A stretch of DNA of 64,000 nt from Solicoccozyma terricola (GCA_001600875.1 BCLD01000004.1:694553-758552); one strand, 5' to 3'; counted from the stretch's first letter, positions 32,712 through 45,130 are shown. Notes: generated by a model not told the origin, from the letters alone. Numbers and translations are program-made.

Positions 32712-35700
32712 ATGTCAGACCCAACGTCTAAATACACCAAGGAACTTCAAGCTCTCCTCCCTCTCTTCCCGGATTGGGACGAGGAACAATTAGCGGGGGT
32801 GTTGGTGGATACGAGGGGGAATGTGGAGGAGGCCGCGGTGGCGATTGCGGAAGGTGAGCACAGGCGAAGCGAGCAGTAGTGTCTTTGCGAGCGCAGCGAG
32901 CTGCACTGTCTCTGCGAGCGCAGCGAGCAATCTTTTCTTCTGAGCGTAGCAAAGACTATTGTCTCCCGCGAGCGTAGCGAGCAGCACTCTACACTGTCCC
33001 TGCGAGCGCAGCGAGCACTCTTCTCTTCCTGAGCATAGCGAAGACTATTGTCTCCTGCGAGTGTAGCGAGCAATACTCTGCATCTCGTTGGAGGGTAGTG
33101 TACATCAACCGCTACCAGATGAAAACGCCGGGTTTATACGTGTGGATATCCCGCAAAACCCAAAAAAAAAAAAGAGAGGCTCAATCCATCCAGCCTTTTG
33201 TCTACTTCGTCGAATCTTACTCTCCAAGAAGGAAAAAAAAACCAAAGCTAACACCTCCCAACCCCCTTATTCTCTCTTTCATTTTTCCCATTCCCTTTCC
33301 GTTCTCCTCTTTTTCTTATGGCAAACTCCAGGCAAGGCAACTCGATTCACAACCGCATCTCGAAAATCAACCAAGAAACCACCTCCCGCCGCAACCACGA
33401 CCAAGAACGGTCATCACAACGCCAACGCAGATGATGGTGGATGGAATGGTGTAGCAGGGAGAGGTGGGAGAGGTGGTGGAAGGGGTGGAAGAGGTGGGAG
33501 GGGTGGTAGTGTTGGTGAGTGTGATGTGATCGGTGGAAGGCGCGGAGAAAAGTGATTGAACTGATGAGAATTGTCTGCCGGTTGGGGGTGTTTGTTTTTT
33601 TCCCTTCCGACGTAGAATCATTCCGAGGTGGACGAGGTGGTCGTGGTGGTTTCCGAGGTGGTCGCGGTGGTCGTGGTGGAGCTATCATGGGTGGCAATGG
33701 TGTTATACCAACCAGCACAGAGACAACTGCAGCTTGGGGAGAAGATTCCACATCTGGTCCATCATCAGCTTCGGTACCAAAGGAGATCATTTCAACGTCA
33801 TCTGGTGGTGGTGGTGGTGGTGCGTGGGGTACAGCATTGCCTACAACGTCTGCTGCTCCGGCCGAAACTACCGAGACTGAGAAGGCTGGCGATGACGATT
33901 GGGCATCGACTCCGACCTCAAACGCAATCAATCAGGAGACTGCATCTGCACCTCCAATATCCAACGCTGAAGAATTCAACGCATCAGGTGGATGGGGTGA
34001 TGCGCCGTCAATCAAGGAGACAAACGCAGCTGCAAAAGCAACAAGTTGGGATAATGCTCCGTCGTCGACGCCGGATGTAGCTCCTCCAGCTGTTGGCGAT
34101 TCCTCCATAGCAGGCAAGAAAAGTACGGTCATTCCAAAAGGTAGTAAGATGAGTTGGGCTCAAATCGCCAGACCGCCACCACCGCCATCGAAGCCAACGC
34201 AGATCGTACCAGTAACTACGACTGCTCCAAAGGCCGTACCTCCACCAATTGCACCACCAGCCGAGGCAAAGGCAATCACTACGACAGCTAATGACGAGTC
34301 ATCCGCTGCAGCCGCCGCACAAGAGGAACCGGTGCAAAACGAGTTGGAAACTGGTCCTTCATTCGAGGCCATCAACGGCGCCGACGAGGTTGGACCAGCA
34401 GACTCTGAGCTGATCGACTCGACGACGACGGCGACGACGACGACGACTGCTGAACCAATCATGTCCGCCGATGCAGCTGCTGGTGATGATGCTGGATTCG
34501 AAGCTATCAGTGCTCAACCTGAGCCATCTCAAACGCGCGAAGATCTGGAACACACTTCACCTCCTCCAGCGCCAGTCAAGGATCTGTGGACGCAGCAGGA
34601 GACCACCGCATCCAAATCCTCACCCTCCTCCTCGGCAGCCGCGGCACCGGCTTACAACGGTCCGCCAGGATTCAACCCCATCGTAGCAGCCAAAGCCACT
34701 GCCAGCGCCCCTCGTACCTCATCCCGCAACCGGAACAAGGCCGCGGACGGCCAAGCTGTCGTCATGCCAGGATCATCGACCATCGGTGGTGGTTCATTCG
34801 ACAAGCTCGGTATGCAATTCGGTAGTTTGAGCTTTGGTTCAGATGGGACAGCAGACGAGGTGGTCGCGGCACAGGAGTCCTCATCTTCCTCCTCGTACCC
34901 CGCTCCGACGTCTCAGCAGGAGCAATTCGCGGAGCCATTAGAGGCTGCAAAGCAACCATCTCCAATGCCATCTACCGCTGAACCATCTTCCTTGCCACCT
35001 CCACCTCCACCCGCTACGCAGAGCATCCCACCTCCAGTCGCCCAGCAACCTTCGTACGCTCAAGCTCCCGCGTCTGCTTCTGCTTGGTCTGCAAGCCAAC
35101 TCTCGCAGTATGGTCAGCAGCCACAGCAGCAGCAACAACATCAGGCTCTGCCTCAAGGTCAGACTCCGCAGCAACAGCACACTCTAGCTCAGCAGCAGCA
35201 GTACTATCAGCAGGGTGCCTATGGTCAGCAACAGCAGGCGGCCGCTCAACAGGCTCCTCAACAGACCGAGCAGTCTCATCCTCAGCAGCAGCAGGCGGCC
35301 CAGCAGCAGCAGCAGCAACAACAACAGCCTCTACAAAGTTACTACCAATCTCAAGACCCGTATAGCCAACAAGCGCGATATGGCGAAGCTCAGCAAGGTC
35401 AACACCAGCCGCATCAACCGCAGTCATCCGCTTACGGTACCGTTGCCGCCAACGCTGGACAACAACAAAGTCACCTCGGATACGGTGGTCAACCGCAGAT
35501 CCAGCCTCAGCAACAGCAGTACTCGTCCGGCAATGATATGTATGATTCACAGAGGGTAGGTGGTTCTCGGTCTGTCTTGACCTGATGTCGAATATACCTC
35601 CGATTTTAATGCTCGCACTCCCAAAATAGTCTCTCTACGATTCCTATTCTGCCAGCGGGTACCCAAGAGCCAACCCCACGACCGACGCTGCCAAGCAGAC

Positions 35701-36729
35701 CGGCGTTCAACAACCTCAAACGGCGGGTGTTCAGCAGTCTGCTCAAGGTCAACAGCCGCAGTCCGCCGCGTTGGGTCAACAAGGGTTGGGTAGTCAACAG
35801 CAGCCACCAGCCGGGTTCTACTCTCAGATGTCCAACATGGGCTACTACGCGCCGTACAACCCGTACTTCCAATGTGAGTCCTGGTTCGGGTCGTTGAAAA
35901 CCGTGTTTGTGTAATCACATTTTGTACTAACGGAAATGCGCCGACTTTGCCAGACGCCCAAGGCCCATCCCCAGCCTTCCAGCAATACTACCCCATGACT
36001 CAACCTGGTAGAGCGCCTTACCAACCTTCTGCACCTACGCCGACTCAATCATCTGCTCAACCAGGAGGCCCACCAAGCGCTGCCTCATCCGCTCCTCTTT
36101 CGTCCAAGCCCGCTCACGCGTCATCTGCCTCTCCTTATGGCGTTCCCTCGCAGAACTACCCAGCGTCCGGCGGGTACGACGATAACAACTCGTACCTTCG
36201 AGCTTACGGTGTCGGTGGTATGAGCGACATGTCTAAACCTGGTGCTCTCGGTGCTCTTGGTGGTGGACAAGTCGGGTACGGAGCTGCCGCTGGAGCAGGT
36301 GGATTAAACGCTTACCTCGGTGTCCACACTCCGCCCGCTTCCGCACCATCTCTACACTCTGGTAGTACTCAACCATCTACTCGTAACGGTGCTTCCACGA
36401 GTGGACAAGATGACTCGGATCCTTACAAGACCGCAATGTCCGCTGGACGTGCTGGATCCGCATCTACATTGTCGTCGTCTGCCGCCGCCGCCGCCCAAGG
36501 AGGTCAACAGCAGCCTCTACAATCATCTCAACCGCAACAAGGAGGTGGTCAGACTCAACAGCACCCGGGACATCATCCACAGGGGTTCCCGTCGTACGGG
36601 TACAACTCTGGTGCGTATGGGAATGCTGGAGCTCAAGGTGGTGGAGGGCTAGGTGGTAATGGCAGTGGTGGATGGGATGCGTATGGTTATGGCGGAAGAC
36701 AAGGTGGTGGTGGTGGTTACTGGGGATGA
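32712..36729 (+). CDS. DEF1: CUE-domain, glutamine-rich DEF1-like protein
   Basis: Likely the RNA polymerase II degradation factor, which couples ubiquitin signals to removal of stalled polymerase. Start at 32712 (MSDPTSKYTKELQALLPLF). The first exon carries a CUE-type ubiquitin-binding fold (PDWDEEQLAGVLVDTRGNVE, EAAVAIAEG) that continues over the 478-base intron (32854-33331) as KATRFTTASRKSTKKPPP. RGG-box runs follow (GRGGRGGGRGGRGGRGG and FRGGRGGRGG), then an Ala/Thr/Pro-rich middle and long Gln tracts (about 35100-35540 and after the next intron). The C-terminus is Gly/Tyr-rich, ending GGYWG at 36729. N-terminal CUE plus Gln-rich tail is the DEF1 layout. The RGG boxes suggest RNA binding as well (inference). 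Exact orthology was not tested. Confidence 0.78.
32857..33090. repeat. Two 88-base tandem units with GCGAGC sub-repeats in DEF1 intron 1
   Basis: A block starting CTGTCTCTGCGAGCG at 32906 recurs as CTGTCCCTGCGAGCG at 32994, an 88-base period with about 90 percent identity by eye. Each unit contains three elements of the form GCGAGCGNAGCGAGC and one CTGAGCRTAGCRAAGACTA. Partial copies extend back to GGCGAAGCGAGCAG just after the splice donor. Confidence 0.85.
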
Positions 36730-37482
36730 GGAAGGGGAAGGGGCAGTCACGAACGGCCCGGGGGGTGGTTTTGAGAACGTAGGAAGTGGGGGGTGAAGCC
36801 TAACCAAATAAAACGACGACGACGACGATTTGAAACCCGAAGCGGAAGGAGTATGCTCGTCAACAACGCGACTGTGAACTGTGAACCTTTTTCTGTCTCT
36901 CATTCTCCGCTCTCTCCGCTCTCATTCTCTTTCCTCTCACGTATCCGCCACGTCCCATCTCCATGTTGAATCGAGGTAGTATATCTGCTGAATCTACGAT
37001 GAATGACATACTGAGCATGCCCTGCCCTCTCTGCCTGCTTGACCCGATCCCCGGCCGATGAATGCCCAGTCGTTGGGGGGCGCGGTTTTATTTTTTTTCG
37101 GGACCTCCACACGAATAAAAGTGTCGAACGGGTTTCGCCATTTGCGTGGTAAGCATCAGTTTGTCAACCGGTGACGACGAGGACGACATCAGCAACAACA
37201 AAGACAACGACCCCCGAGTCTACCACTTTACATTTCCAGCAGGATAACACACACACACACCAACGATCGACAGCGACCCGGTCAGCACAGCTAGTCATCC
37301 GATCCGGTCGCGCCGAAAAGTATTCCTATTTCGTCCGGCAAGCCTTTCGTCCCTCTCTTTTACGACGCAAGGTAGCATCATCGCATCGCATCGCATCGAC
37401 CATCGCATCCAGCCTAGGACCAGGAAGGCGATCGATACGCCATCGGCTCATCCTGCCAATACCACCTCCAGCATAATCAACC
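36730..37482. other. Intergenic region between DEF1 and the dioxygenase gene
   Basis: No coding frame is supported. It holds the DEF1 3' region (GACGAC repeat near 36813-36827), a T-rich stretch near 37090, a short CA repeat near 37248, and a CATCG pentanucleotide repeat (about 37378-37398) in the probable leader of the next gene. Confidence 0.6.
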
Positions 37483-39209
37483 ATGTCGTCGCCAAACCCC
37501 AACCTCAACGCCCAAGCCTCTTCTTCCCGTTCTTCATTACCCTTGCTCCCACCAAACCATTTCCTCTCCCTTCCACCTACCCACTTCTCCTCCGTACACC
37601 CATCCCATCCACCAACACTTTCCCACCTCTCAGCCGGTGTCGCTCCTAATACCGCCTCAACTGCGTCGGCTGATTTCGATGTCGATGTTAGGACCGGGTT
37701 TCTACCTCCCGTTCCACCGGTCAAGAGATTGAGTAGTGGGTTTGAAGTTTGGGAAAAGGCATTGGATGCTGCTATGGGTGTTGGGGGAGGGAAGGCTTTG
37801 AGGCTCGGTGGTGGTGAAAGGGAAGCGATTTGGCGGAGAGGTGTCGATGAGGTGAGTGAAGCCCCCCGTTTTCCTTTTTGGGAACAAATTGATCGTGGTG
37901 GCAAAAATATCGGGCAAGCTAGTAAAGCTGACCAGTCAAACATGCATTCCGTTCCCATCTTCTATTCCAGATGCCAATCGTATCCACCAACCCACTCCGA
38001 TCATCTCTTCCGAACCTACGACGAGCACACCTCGTTCTCACTTTCCTCATGCACTTCTACGTCCACTCTCAACCTCTCTCCCCAAAACCCGCCACATCCC
38101 CAATCTCGATCCCACCTTCCATCTCAATCCCACTCCTACAAGTTTCTCCACTCCTAGGTCTTCCACCTATCCTCACCTATTCCGACACGGTTCTCTACAA
38201 CTCCCATCCAGTCGATCCCACGCTCATTCCTAGCTTTTCATCCAACCCTCTCGTGTCTTCTTGCGCCTCATTCACCAACACTCCAGACGAAGCTCATTTC
38301 TACCTCACCTCTGCTAGATGCGAGTTGGCCGGTGTTCACGCTCTCGATCTCATGCGATGCTCTTTGGACGAAGCGTTTATCGCCGATTCCATAGCATTGA
38401 CTCGATTGACAAGGTACCTCTCTGATCTGGCTGTGCAAATCGGAGTGATTGGAGATATCATCGTCGATGTTAAGAATGGTTGTCGTCCTGATGTGTTTTA
38501 CCATGTCATCAGACCATGGTTCCGTGGTGGTGATGCGGATGGACCAGAATCATTAGGTTGGTTGTTTGAAGGGGTTTCTCAAGCGGATGAAGATCGGGTC
38601 CGATCAAGTGGAGCTGAACATGGTCAATCTTTGGAAACACCTACGTCGGGACCACGTTTGGGAAGGAAATTCTCCGGACCATCAGCAGGACAATCTACTC
38701 TCATTCACGCTCTCGATGTTTTCCTCATGGTCGACCACAAGCAATCCTCGGAAACAGCAGAGGAGACTTTCATGTCGAGGATGCAAGCTTACATGCCTCA
38801 TCCACATCGATCATTCCTCACGCATCTAATGAATGCACCTCATCCAATTCGGAGTCTCGTCCTTCAGAACAAGGAGACGAGACCGGAATTGGCAAAGGCG
38901 TACGATGAAGCTCTAGGTGCATTGAAGACGTTGAGGGATAAACATATGAAAATCGTAACGTTGTATATCATTCAACAAGCGAGGAGGCAAGCAAGTGACG
39001 AGATGATCGCGATGGGTGCTCCTGCACCTGTAGAAACGGACGACGGAGAGAGGGAGAAGGAGTTGGTTCAAGGAAGTTTGAGCGACCTAATCGAGGAACA
39101 GGAGAAAAAATCAGAAGAACTTAGGGGAACGGGTGGGACGGCTCTCATCAAGTTTTTGAAAATGTGTCGGGATAACACGTTGGCTACGATGGTTGGTAGG
39201 AATGCCTAG
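37483..39209 (+). CDS. BNA2: Indoleamine 2,3-dioxygenase family enzyme
   Basis: Haem enzyme opening the indole ring of tryptophan, the first step of the kynurenine route to NAD. Exons 37483-37851 and 37971-39209 join in phase after a GTGAGT...TTCCAG intron of 119 bases, giving about 535 residues, somewhat longer than yeast Bna2. Conserved segments: PLLGLPPILTYSDTVLYNSH, NTPDEAHFYLTSARCELAG, FYHVIRPWFRGG, SGPSAGQSTLIHALDVFLMV (the GSAGQS-like region), YMPHPHRSFLTHL and LKTLRDKHMKIVTLYIIQQA, whose His is the expected proximal haem ligand. The N-terminal 65 residues are Ser/Pro/His-rich and not part of the fold. The C-terminal helical extension (VQGSLSDLIEEQEKKSEEL) is typical of fungal members. 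Convergent with the BRCT gene. Confidence 0.93.
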
Positions 39210-39430
39210 AGCTTTCCTAAAGGATACCTTTAGCATGATGGGGTTGTATTTCGTCCATAGGATGGATCGTGTAGTGGTTAGTCGTAGAAAGGTTCCTTGG
39301 TCTCTTTTGCATTGTTATTGGATGAAACAGGTTGGCTTGAAGGCCTGAAACGTTGATCATGAAGATAATCGGCTCTTCCATCCGTCTCATGCCGACTGCT
39401 GTGAGTCATATATACAGAGATGGTATCGTC

Positions 39431-41124
39431 TTAGGCTTGCCTACTCCTCTTCTTTTTGTGCGATTCTTCCCCTCCCACTTTCTGGGTCGCCATCCAACGA
39501 TTGACCTTGCTCTTGTTCGCTCTTTGAGATTGTGGAGTTTCCGAGCGAGACTTTTCCTGCGGTTCTTCACGATGGGGAACTGACTTTGTCGAGATCTCCT
39601 CTACGCACCACATCCCACCTTTGGTCCATCCATCTAGATCAAACACTCCAACACCTTCGCCACCCATCAGGAACTGGAACTTGCCGCCAACAACCTCGCT
39701 CGACTTGTATGCATACCACTCGATTGGTGGATCAGTCATGGCGGTCGATTCTTGAAGAATGTCAGCGTTCTCGATGTCTTGGTCGTCAATATCTTCCGTC
39801 AAACCAGTCGCGCGGGAGTCTTCAAGTCCAGTGATACCGAAAGCTGTGTGTTCATAGTCGCCACCACCCGATCCTGACGCGATGATGGTGGTAATATCGA
39901 GGTGGAGCAAAGCAGAAAGGTCATTTTCGACAAAGGAATACAGAGCGGGCTTGATGGTGGTAGGTGTGCTGACATTCAAAAGTTGTCAACCTGACAGAAT
40001 CAATCCAGCAACGTCCCAGTGTTTGCAAACAACTTACATCATCACACTATCGTCTGCCTTGACTCTAATCATTTCCCAGTCTTCTTCGTCCCCATCATCA
40101 TCAACAACAAGCAACTCCTCTACGTTCTTTTTTTCCACCTTGTCCCTCTCAACCTCCTTCCTCATCAGATGCTTTTGCAACGTAGCTTGAATTGTGGCCG
40201 GATGGGGAGAACTACCAGACCTTGCACACCCAGATCGGACGCAAGGACGAGTGAAAGAAGGAGAATCAATCGTTCCGTTGTCGGATATGATACGACTGGA
40301 GGGCTCCACGGTGATGAGCTTGGATGGCCGGATGATGGTGTATCGAGGTGGATGAATGGCTTCGAGGAAATCGACATCGAGGTTCGCGTTGGCTGGTGGT
40401 GAGTGAGTCAGTCGTTGCGGTGCAATCAAGATGAGTGCAAGTTGACTCACCATGAACGATCCAGTCTCGCAAGGGAATGATCTGACCTTCTTCGATACAT
40501 CGACAGATCCAATCGGAGGAGAAGATCTATGCGCGGTAAACGAGATTGGCTCATTAGTCGAACTCAAAGGTAGAAGCGATGATTACCTGCACTCACAATC
40601 AGTTGACTGTCTGGATGTTTGCTGAGAGGGATAGGCCTTGATCAGGGCTCATTAGACGAGACCTCGATCCTTCGTTCGCATTCACAACGGAAATCCCAAT
40701 GTCATATCATCTCTCTTTTCCAATCCCACGTCGCCTTCATTTGCAAATACCAAAACGTCCTTCCAATCTAACTGATCGGCCCACGACAACTCGAGCTTGT
40801 GTCCATTACAGTCTTGAATGTAGAGATCGATGGAGGAATTGCCAAGGGGGTCGTTTGTGGTGATTCCGTAGGCGACTGATCCGCCGTTCTTCACTATACG
40901 AGGAATGTCGGGCGTGAGTGGAGCGATGGTAGTCACCGGAGAGGAGAGGTGTGGTCAGTCAAACTTGCCCCATAGTTCTTTGATTTCTTCGTCGACGGTC
41001 TCTGTAAAGAATGCTGGATGTGAGGTGTGTTTATCTCAGTGATCTTGAAGGACCTCCCTTCCCATCTCCTCGACTCACCAAATGACAACCCGGAGAACAT
41101 CGGTGGATGGTTGTTCTCAGTCAT
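39431..41124 (-). CDS. BRCT-domain protein of unknown role
   Basis: The start at 41124 gives MTENNHPPMFSGLSF. Joining exons yields a single N-terminal BRCT-like fold: ETVDEEIKELW + VKNGGSVAYGITTNDPL (the Gly-Gly turn), IDLYIQDCNGHKLELSW, then IIFSSDWICRCIEEGQIIPL with RDWIVH, where the Trp is the conserved BRCT tryptophan. The rest is charged and Ser/Thr-rich, with a second possibly folded piece (PPIEWYAYKSSEVVGGKFQF) and a basic tail ending KKKRSRQA. An N-terminal single BRCT is seen in Rap1-type telomere proteins and several DNA-repair adaptors, but I see no Myb domain and will not assign it. The intron at 40894-40968 needs a GC-AG splice to keep the frame. One further junction (near 40690) uses a weak GTTGTG donor and is tentative. 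Confidence 0.7.
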
Positions 41125-41401
41125 CGTTCGCCACCTGGTTGTTCGTCGGGATGATGGTGGTGCTCGGAGTGTTGTGCAACGATGTAATGCGTAGACGTAC
41201 GTGGGTGTCGTGGGTGTCGTTGTTGGTGGTTGGTGGTTCCCAGCTTCAGTGAGAGGGAGGGATCAAGTCAGGGAATGAAATAAACTACCTCGAACGATGA
41301 AGCTGTGACGTCGCGTAGAATGTCACTCAACCACATCGAATAGCATGATGACCATTTTCAACATCCTATCTTACAAAGTCAAATCACCTGATATAGATCA
41401 C

Positions 41402-42829
41402 TCATACCTCCCATCCAAGCAACAGATTATCTATCAACCTCGTCTTCCCGACCCACACAGCCCCACAAATCACCGCTTCAACCATTTCACCATCCTTCAA
41501 CTCCCCTCGAAGTGGTCTAAACGTAGTTTTATCAAAAACCTCAATGTAATCCAATCGCATTTCCACACCATCCTTCTTCGCTTGTTCTACATGTGCAGCT
41601 ACCACGTTCTCTGCTATCTCCTTCAACTGCGCACCGGAGCACGAGGAGGAACGAGTATGCAGATCTCGCGCAGCGGTTAACGCTTCGATGAGTGTAGGTG
41701 CATGTTTACGTTCAGTAGCTGAGAGGTAGACATTCCGAGATGAAAGAGCTAAAGAGTCTTCGAGATCGCGTGTGGTTGGGATGATGTGGAAGTTTTCGGA
41801 TGTTGGGAAAGACATGAGGAGGTCTTTCAACACTTTGTGAGAGAGAATAAAGAGTTCAGGATTACGTGACTTTCCATAAGCAGGTAGTGGGAGTATGTCT
41901 CACTGATTCGAAGAAGTAGAGCTTGTTGGATATCCTTTTGGCCAAAGTAGGCGTGGTCCGGCTGTGATCAAAGTCTCGTGCTGAGCGTTCACACACTCCC
42001 TCCCGATCGTTCTTTTGGAAGATCTAACTCACCTCAACAGCGTTAAACAACTTTGTACAGACCGTCGCTACCCCTTGGAAGAATTGCGCTTGATTTCCCC
42101 CCCGGCCGAATCACGACTAATCATCAGCAACAGCTGTACGAATGGGGACGTCATGAATGAATGTACTCACGTCTCGATCGACCCTCCATCACATTCCCCC
42201 ATCCTTTCACTTCAACAAATGCGCCTCTCTGCTTACTAGTATCCTGAAGCATACCCTCACCCAACGTCTTGCCACTATCCGGATCTTTCAACAACGAAAG
42301 AGGATACATGACCTCTCTAGAAGGTGCAAAGACCACTAGCGGCGATTCTCGTTGTCCAACCTGAAGAGCTAAAATGTCTTTACTTTCCACACTATTCCTC
42401 ATGGTGTGCAGCAAGTCACCCAGTTTTTCCACGTCCGAATGTAATGTTCTAGGATACGATGCTAGATCCTCATGTGGTGCGAATTGAGTTGGATTGACGA
42501 ACAGAGTCAAGACTGTCAAAGGGTTATTGGACAGAGAATGCCGGACTGCCTGGCAAGCAAATGAATGAGATCAATAATTATTCGGCAAAGACGTTTGAAA
42601 CTGTGCTGTACAACGCACCAAGATTCAAGTGACCTTTATGAAGGGCTCCCATCGTAGGGACGACACCGACGGTCTGTTGCTGTTCTCGTGCTTTCCGCCG
42701 CCATGCCTTGAGTTCTTCGAGGGTGTGTATGATTGGGACCGCGGTTGAAGTAGACCCGGTGGAGATCCATCTTCGGATGGCTGCATGGGAGGCTGCAGGG
42801 CGTGACAGCCGTAGGGATGGGCCAAGCAT
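41402..42829 (-). CDS. PAN6: Pantothenate synthetase
   Basis: Condenses pantoate and beta-alanine with ATP to give vitamin B5, precursor of coenzyme A. Start at 42829 ([20 protein letters not shown]); the basic, acid-free first 25 residues could be a mitochondrial presequence. Motifs in order: [17 protein letters not shown] (the HxGH nucleotide site), [87 protein letters not shown] and [16 protein letters not shown]. There are about five exons. A fungal insertion after LLHTM includes a Ser/Gln/Asp-rich stretch. A TATTTAAATA box and TGACACGTCA lie within 80 bases upstream of the start. Confidence 0.95.
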
Positions 42830-42883
42830 GATGTGAATCGACGGTGAAGTTGAGAGATGTCTGTTCCCACTCCCAGTCTCCGC

Positions 42884-42906
42884 TATTTAAATATCTTGAC
42901 ACGTCA
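42884..42906. promoter_or_regulatory. TATA-like box and TGACACGTCA upstream of PAN6
   Basis: TATTTAAATA at 42884-42893, followed by TGACACGTCA at 42897-42906. The second element is TGACGTGTCA on the PAN6 sense strand, identical to the fourth element of the MVD1/DEF1 cluster. It sits 68-77 bases upstream of the PAN6 start. Confidence 0.5.
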
Positions 42907-42960
42907 TCACATCGCCCGTAGTTCTCTCTCCATGAACAAGTACAAAGATTGCATTCCCTC

Positions 42961-45042
42961 TTACTCCGTCTTGTCCTGCCCCGGGATACTGCTCTTCTGC
43001 GTCGGCACATGTGTAAACGTCCCCTGTGCGAACCATCTCTCATTGGCAGCAGCGACTCGCTGAGCGCTCGCCAGAGACGGAGTAACGATTTCGATACCTT
43101 GGACCGGAGTGAAGGAGAGTGAAGTGGCAGTACCGGACAGGCTGGAACTGGAAGTCATGCTCCTGCCGAGCAGAGCGGTACGTAGTTTGTTCGCTTTGGA
43201 CATCTTGGCTGCGAGGTTTTTGAAAGACGACGAGGAAATCAGCAATCATTCGGACGCAAACGAGTCCAGATTCGATCTCCATACACACCTTTACTCTTAC
43301 TATCCACCAAGTCCGCCCTGATCCTCCCATTTGCAGATCCAATCATACCCAACCCAATCGTCTGATCAAACGAACCTGCCTCTTCCTCCACCTCACCAAA
43401 CGCCATCCTATTCTGCAACTTTGCCAACTCAGTCTGCGCGTGCGCCTCCTTGGCTTTCCTCGCTCGCTTTCCTCCTCGCTTCTTACGGTTCGTCTCGACC
43501 GGGATAGGAAGCGCTTTAACGAGCTTGGATGGGGGTGGTTCAGATAGCTTTTGTATATAAGTCGCGAGCTTGGCATGTTGTTCACGTCCAAAAGAACCAT
43601 CTCTTCGTGATCGCTCGAGGTCGATTCGAGCTGCCAGAACGCATTTTCCAGCGACCGTACGTTGTGCTTTTTTACGGTATTCAGGGGAAGCAGATTGGAC
43701 AAGCGGAGATTGGAAGATGAAACCGGTATGCCGGTTTTGACCGGCAGCGGAGAGATGAGAGGTGACGACGTTCTTCTTGAGTGCGCCGTAGAGCTGTAGG
43801 AGGTAGTCCATATTTGGCGGTCAAGATCTAGCCACAACAATTCTCCGCAAGAGACAAACTTACAAAGACATTACAGGCAGGTGCTTTCGCGAAAGCAGCT
43901 AGACCTCCAGCGACACCAAGCAACTTGGCAGCGACGGTAGTACTGATGATTGCCGACAGATTCGGTGCTAATACCATCATTCTCGATTCGACATAAGCAA
44001 AGATCTAGCTGACCTATCATCAGCTACCTAACGCAGGTTCAAAGCAGAGCCCGTTTCCGTCACTCACTTTTTCTCGTGCATCCCGCAGCTCCCAAGCTAC
44101 TTTACATGCTCGCTCAACAACTGACCACTGTTGTGGCTCTAGGAGACTACCTCTCGACATTGAAGCCGTCATGCTGACACCCAGAGAATGCTTGCCGACG
44201 ATTGGGGTTGGAGGTTTCGTGAGGTCCTAATGGTTGGGAACAGACGAGTCAGTGAGGTAGAAAGTGTCAGATGGAATTCATGAAGACTCACCGGTGCATT
44301 ACCGATTGATTGCACGGCGATGATGTATTCCCATGGATCAGAGATGACTTGCTCGAGTTCAGGGAATCTCGGATTGTAGTGGTCTCGAATGAACTGGGAA
44401 AGGCGTGTACGATGAGTGACTTCTAGTCCGAGTTGTAGAACATACTTTGCAGAACTCACCTTATGAACGAGTAGCAGCTCATTGTCGATCTCAACACTCA
44501 GATTGTTTGCTTGCACGATCAGGGAGTATTCCGGGTTCTCCTCGATTGGTCCTGCGTCTTCTGAGGTGTCTGACGGGTGGGATGTGAAGTGATCGATCAT
44601 CTGTGAACCAGGAGAATACGTCAGATGGTGGAACGGACTCCTACGACAGAGCGTCTTTCACCTTCAGTGCTTCCGTCAACTTTTTGCTTTTGTGCAACTT
44701 CACCACCGACTCGACATCCTGCACCGTCTTCAAATTCATTCCCTCCACATCCTGCCTGTCCAACTCCTCTGCAGGTCTCACTCCTCCAACTCCTACAAAC
44801 CCAACCGCGGACGTTCCATCCGCCAGCTTCGCTTCCTCTCCAGCCTCTTCATCTCCTTCACCCTTCATGTCCTCATCCTCATCGTCCTCATCGTCTTGTG
44901 CAGACCTTTTGCGGGAAGGGAGGGCAGGTGGACCCATGAGTCCGGAGCTGGGCCCAGCGATGGGCTTTTCTTCGGTCTCTGATGGTCCGCCGTCATCGGA
45001 GAGGCCATCGAGGTCGTTGAGCAGCTCGTCGGCGAGAGACAT
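42961..45042 (-). CDS. PRP31: U4/U6-U5 snRNP protein PRP31
   Basis: Binds the U4 snRNA-15.5K particle and helps join the U4/U6 and U5 snRNPs. Start at 45042 ([19 protein letters not shown]), with the acidic N-terminus usual in the family. Landmarks: [70 protein letters not shown], the Nop domain ([59 protein letters not shown]), [20 protein letters not shown], and the C-terminal [20 protein letters not shown]. It ends at a stop at 42961. About eight exons. TGACGTGGCG occurs about 80 bases upstream, one base off the MVD1/DEF1 cluster motif. Confidence 0.95.
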
Positions 45043-45120
45043 GGTGTTGTTGTAGGTGTCTATTAGTGATGGTTATGGAGGTGATGTCTGTGGCAAGCTT
45101 GCTCGAAGCTTATCAATGTA

Positions 45121-45130
45121 TGACGTGGCG
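45121..45130. promoter_or_regulatory. TGACGTGGCG element in the PRP31 upstream region
   Basis: Nine of ten bases match the TGACGTGGCA elements of the MVD1/DEF1 promoter, 79-88 bases upstream of the PRP31 start and in the short space before the LPD1 stop. Support comes only from motif and position. Confidence 0.35.

Noticed and set aside
32906..33083. Regular repeats that could suggest a CRISPR array
   Set aside because: They are two adjacent 88-base copies with nested short words inside a eukaryotic intron, with no distinct spacers.
33347..35550. Long minus-strand and other-frame open reading frames within DEF1
   Set aside because: They mirror RGG and Gln repeats of the real plus-strand frame and have low-complexity composition with no domain.
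39261..39310. tRNA-like stretch (GTGTAGTGGTTAG, then AGGTTCC)
   Set aside because: It resembles a D-arm and part of a B box, but I find no matching acceptor stem, anticodon arm or correct spacing.
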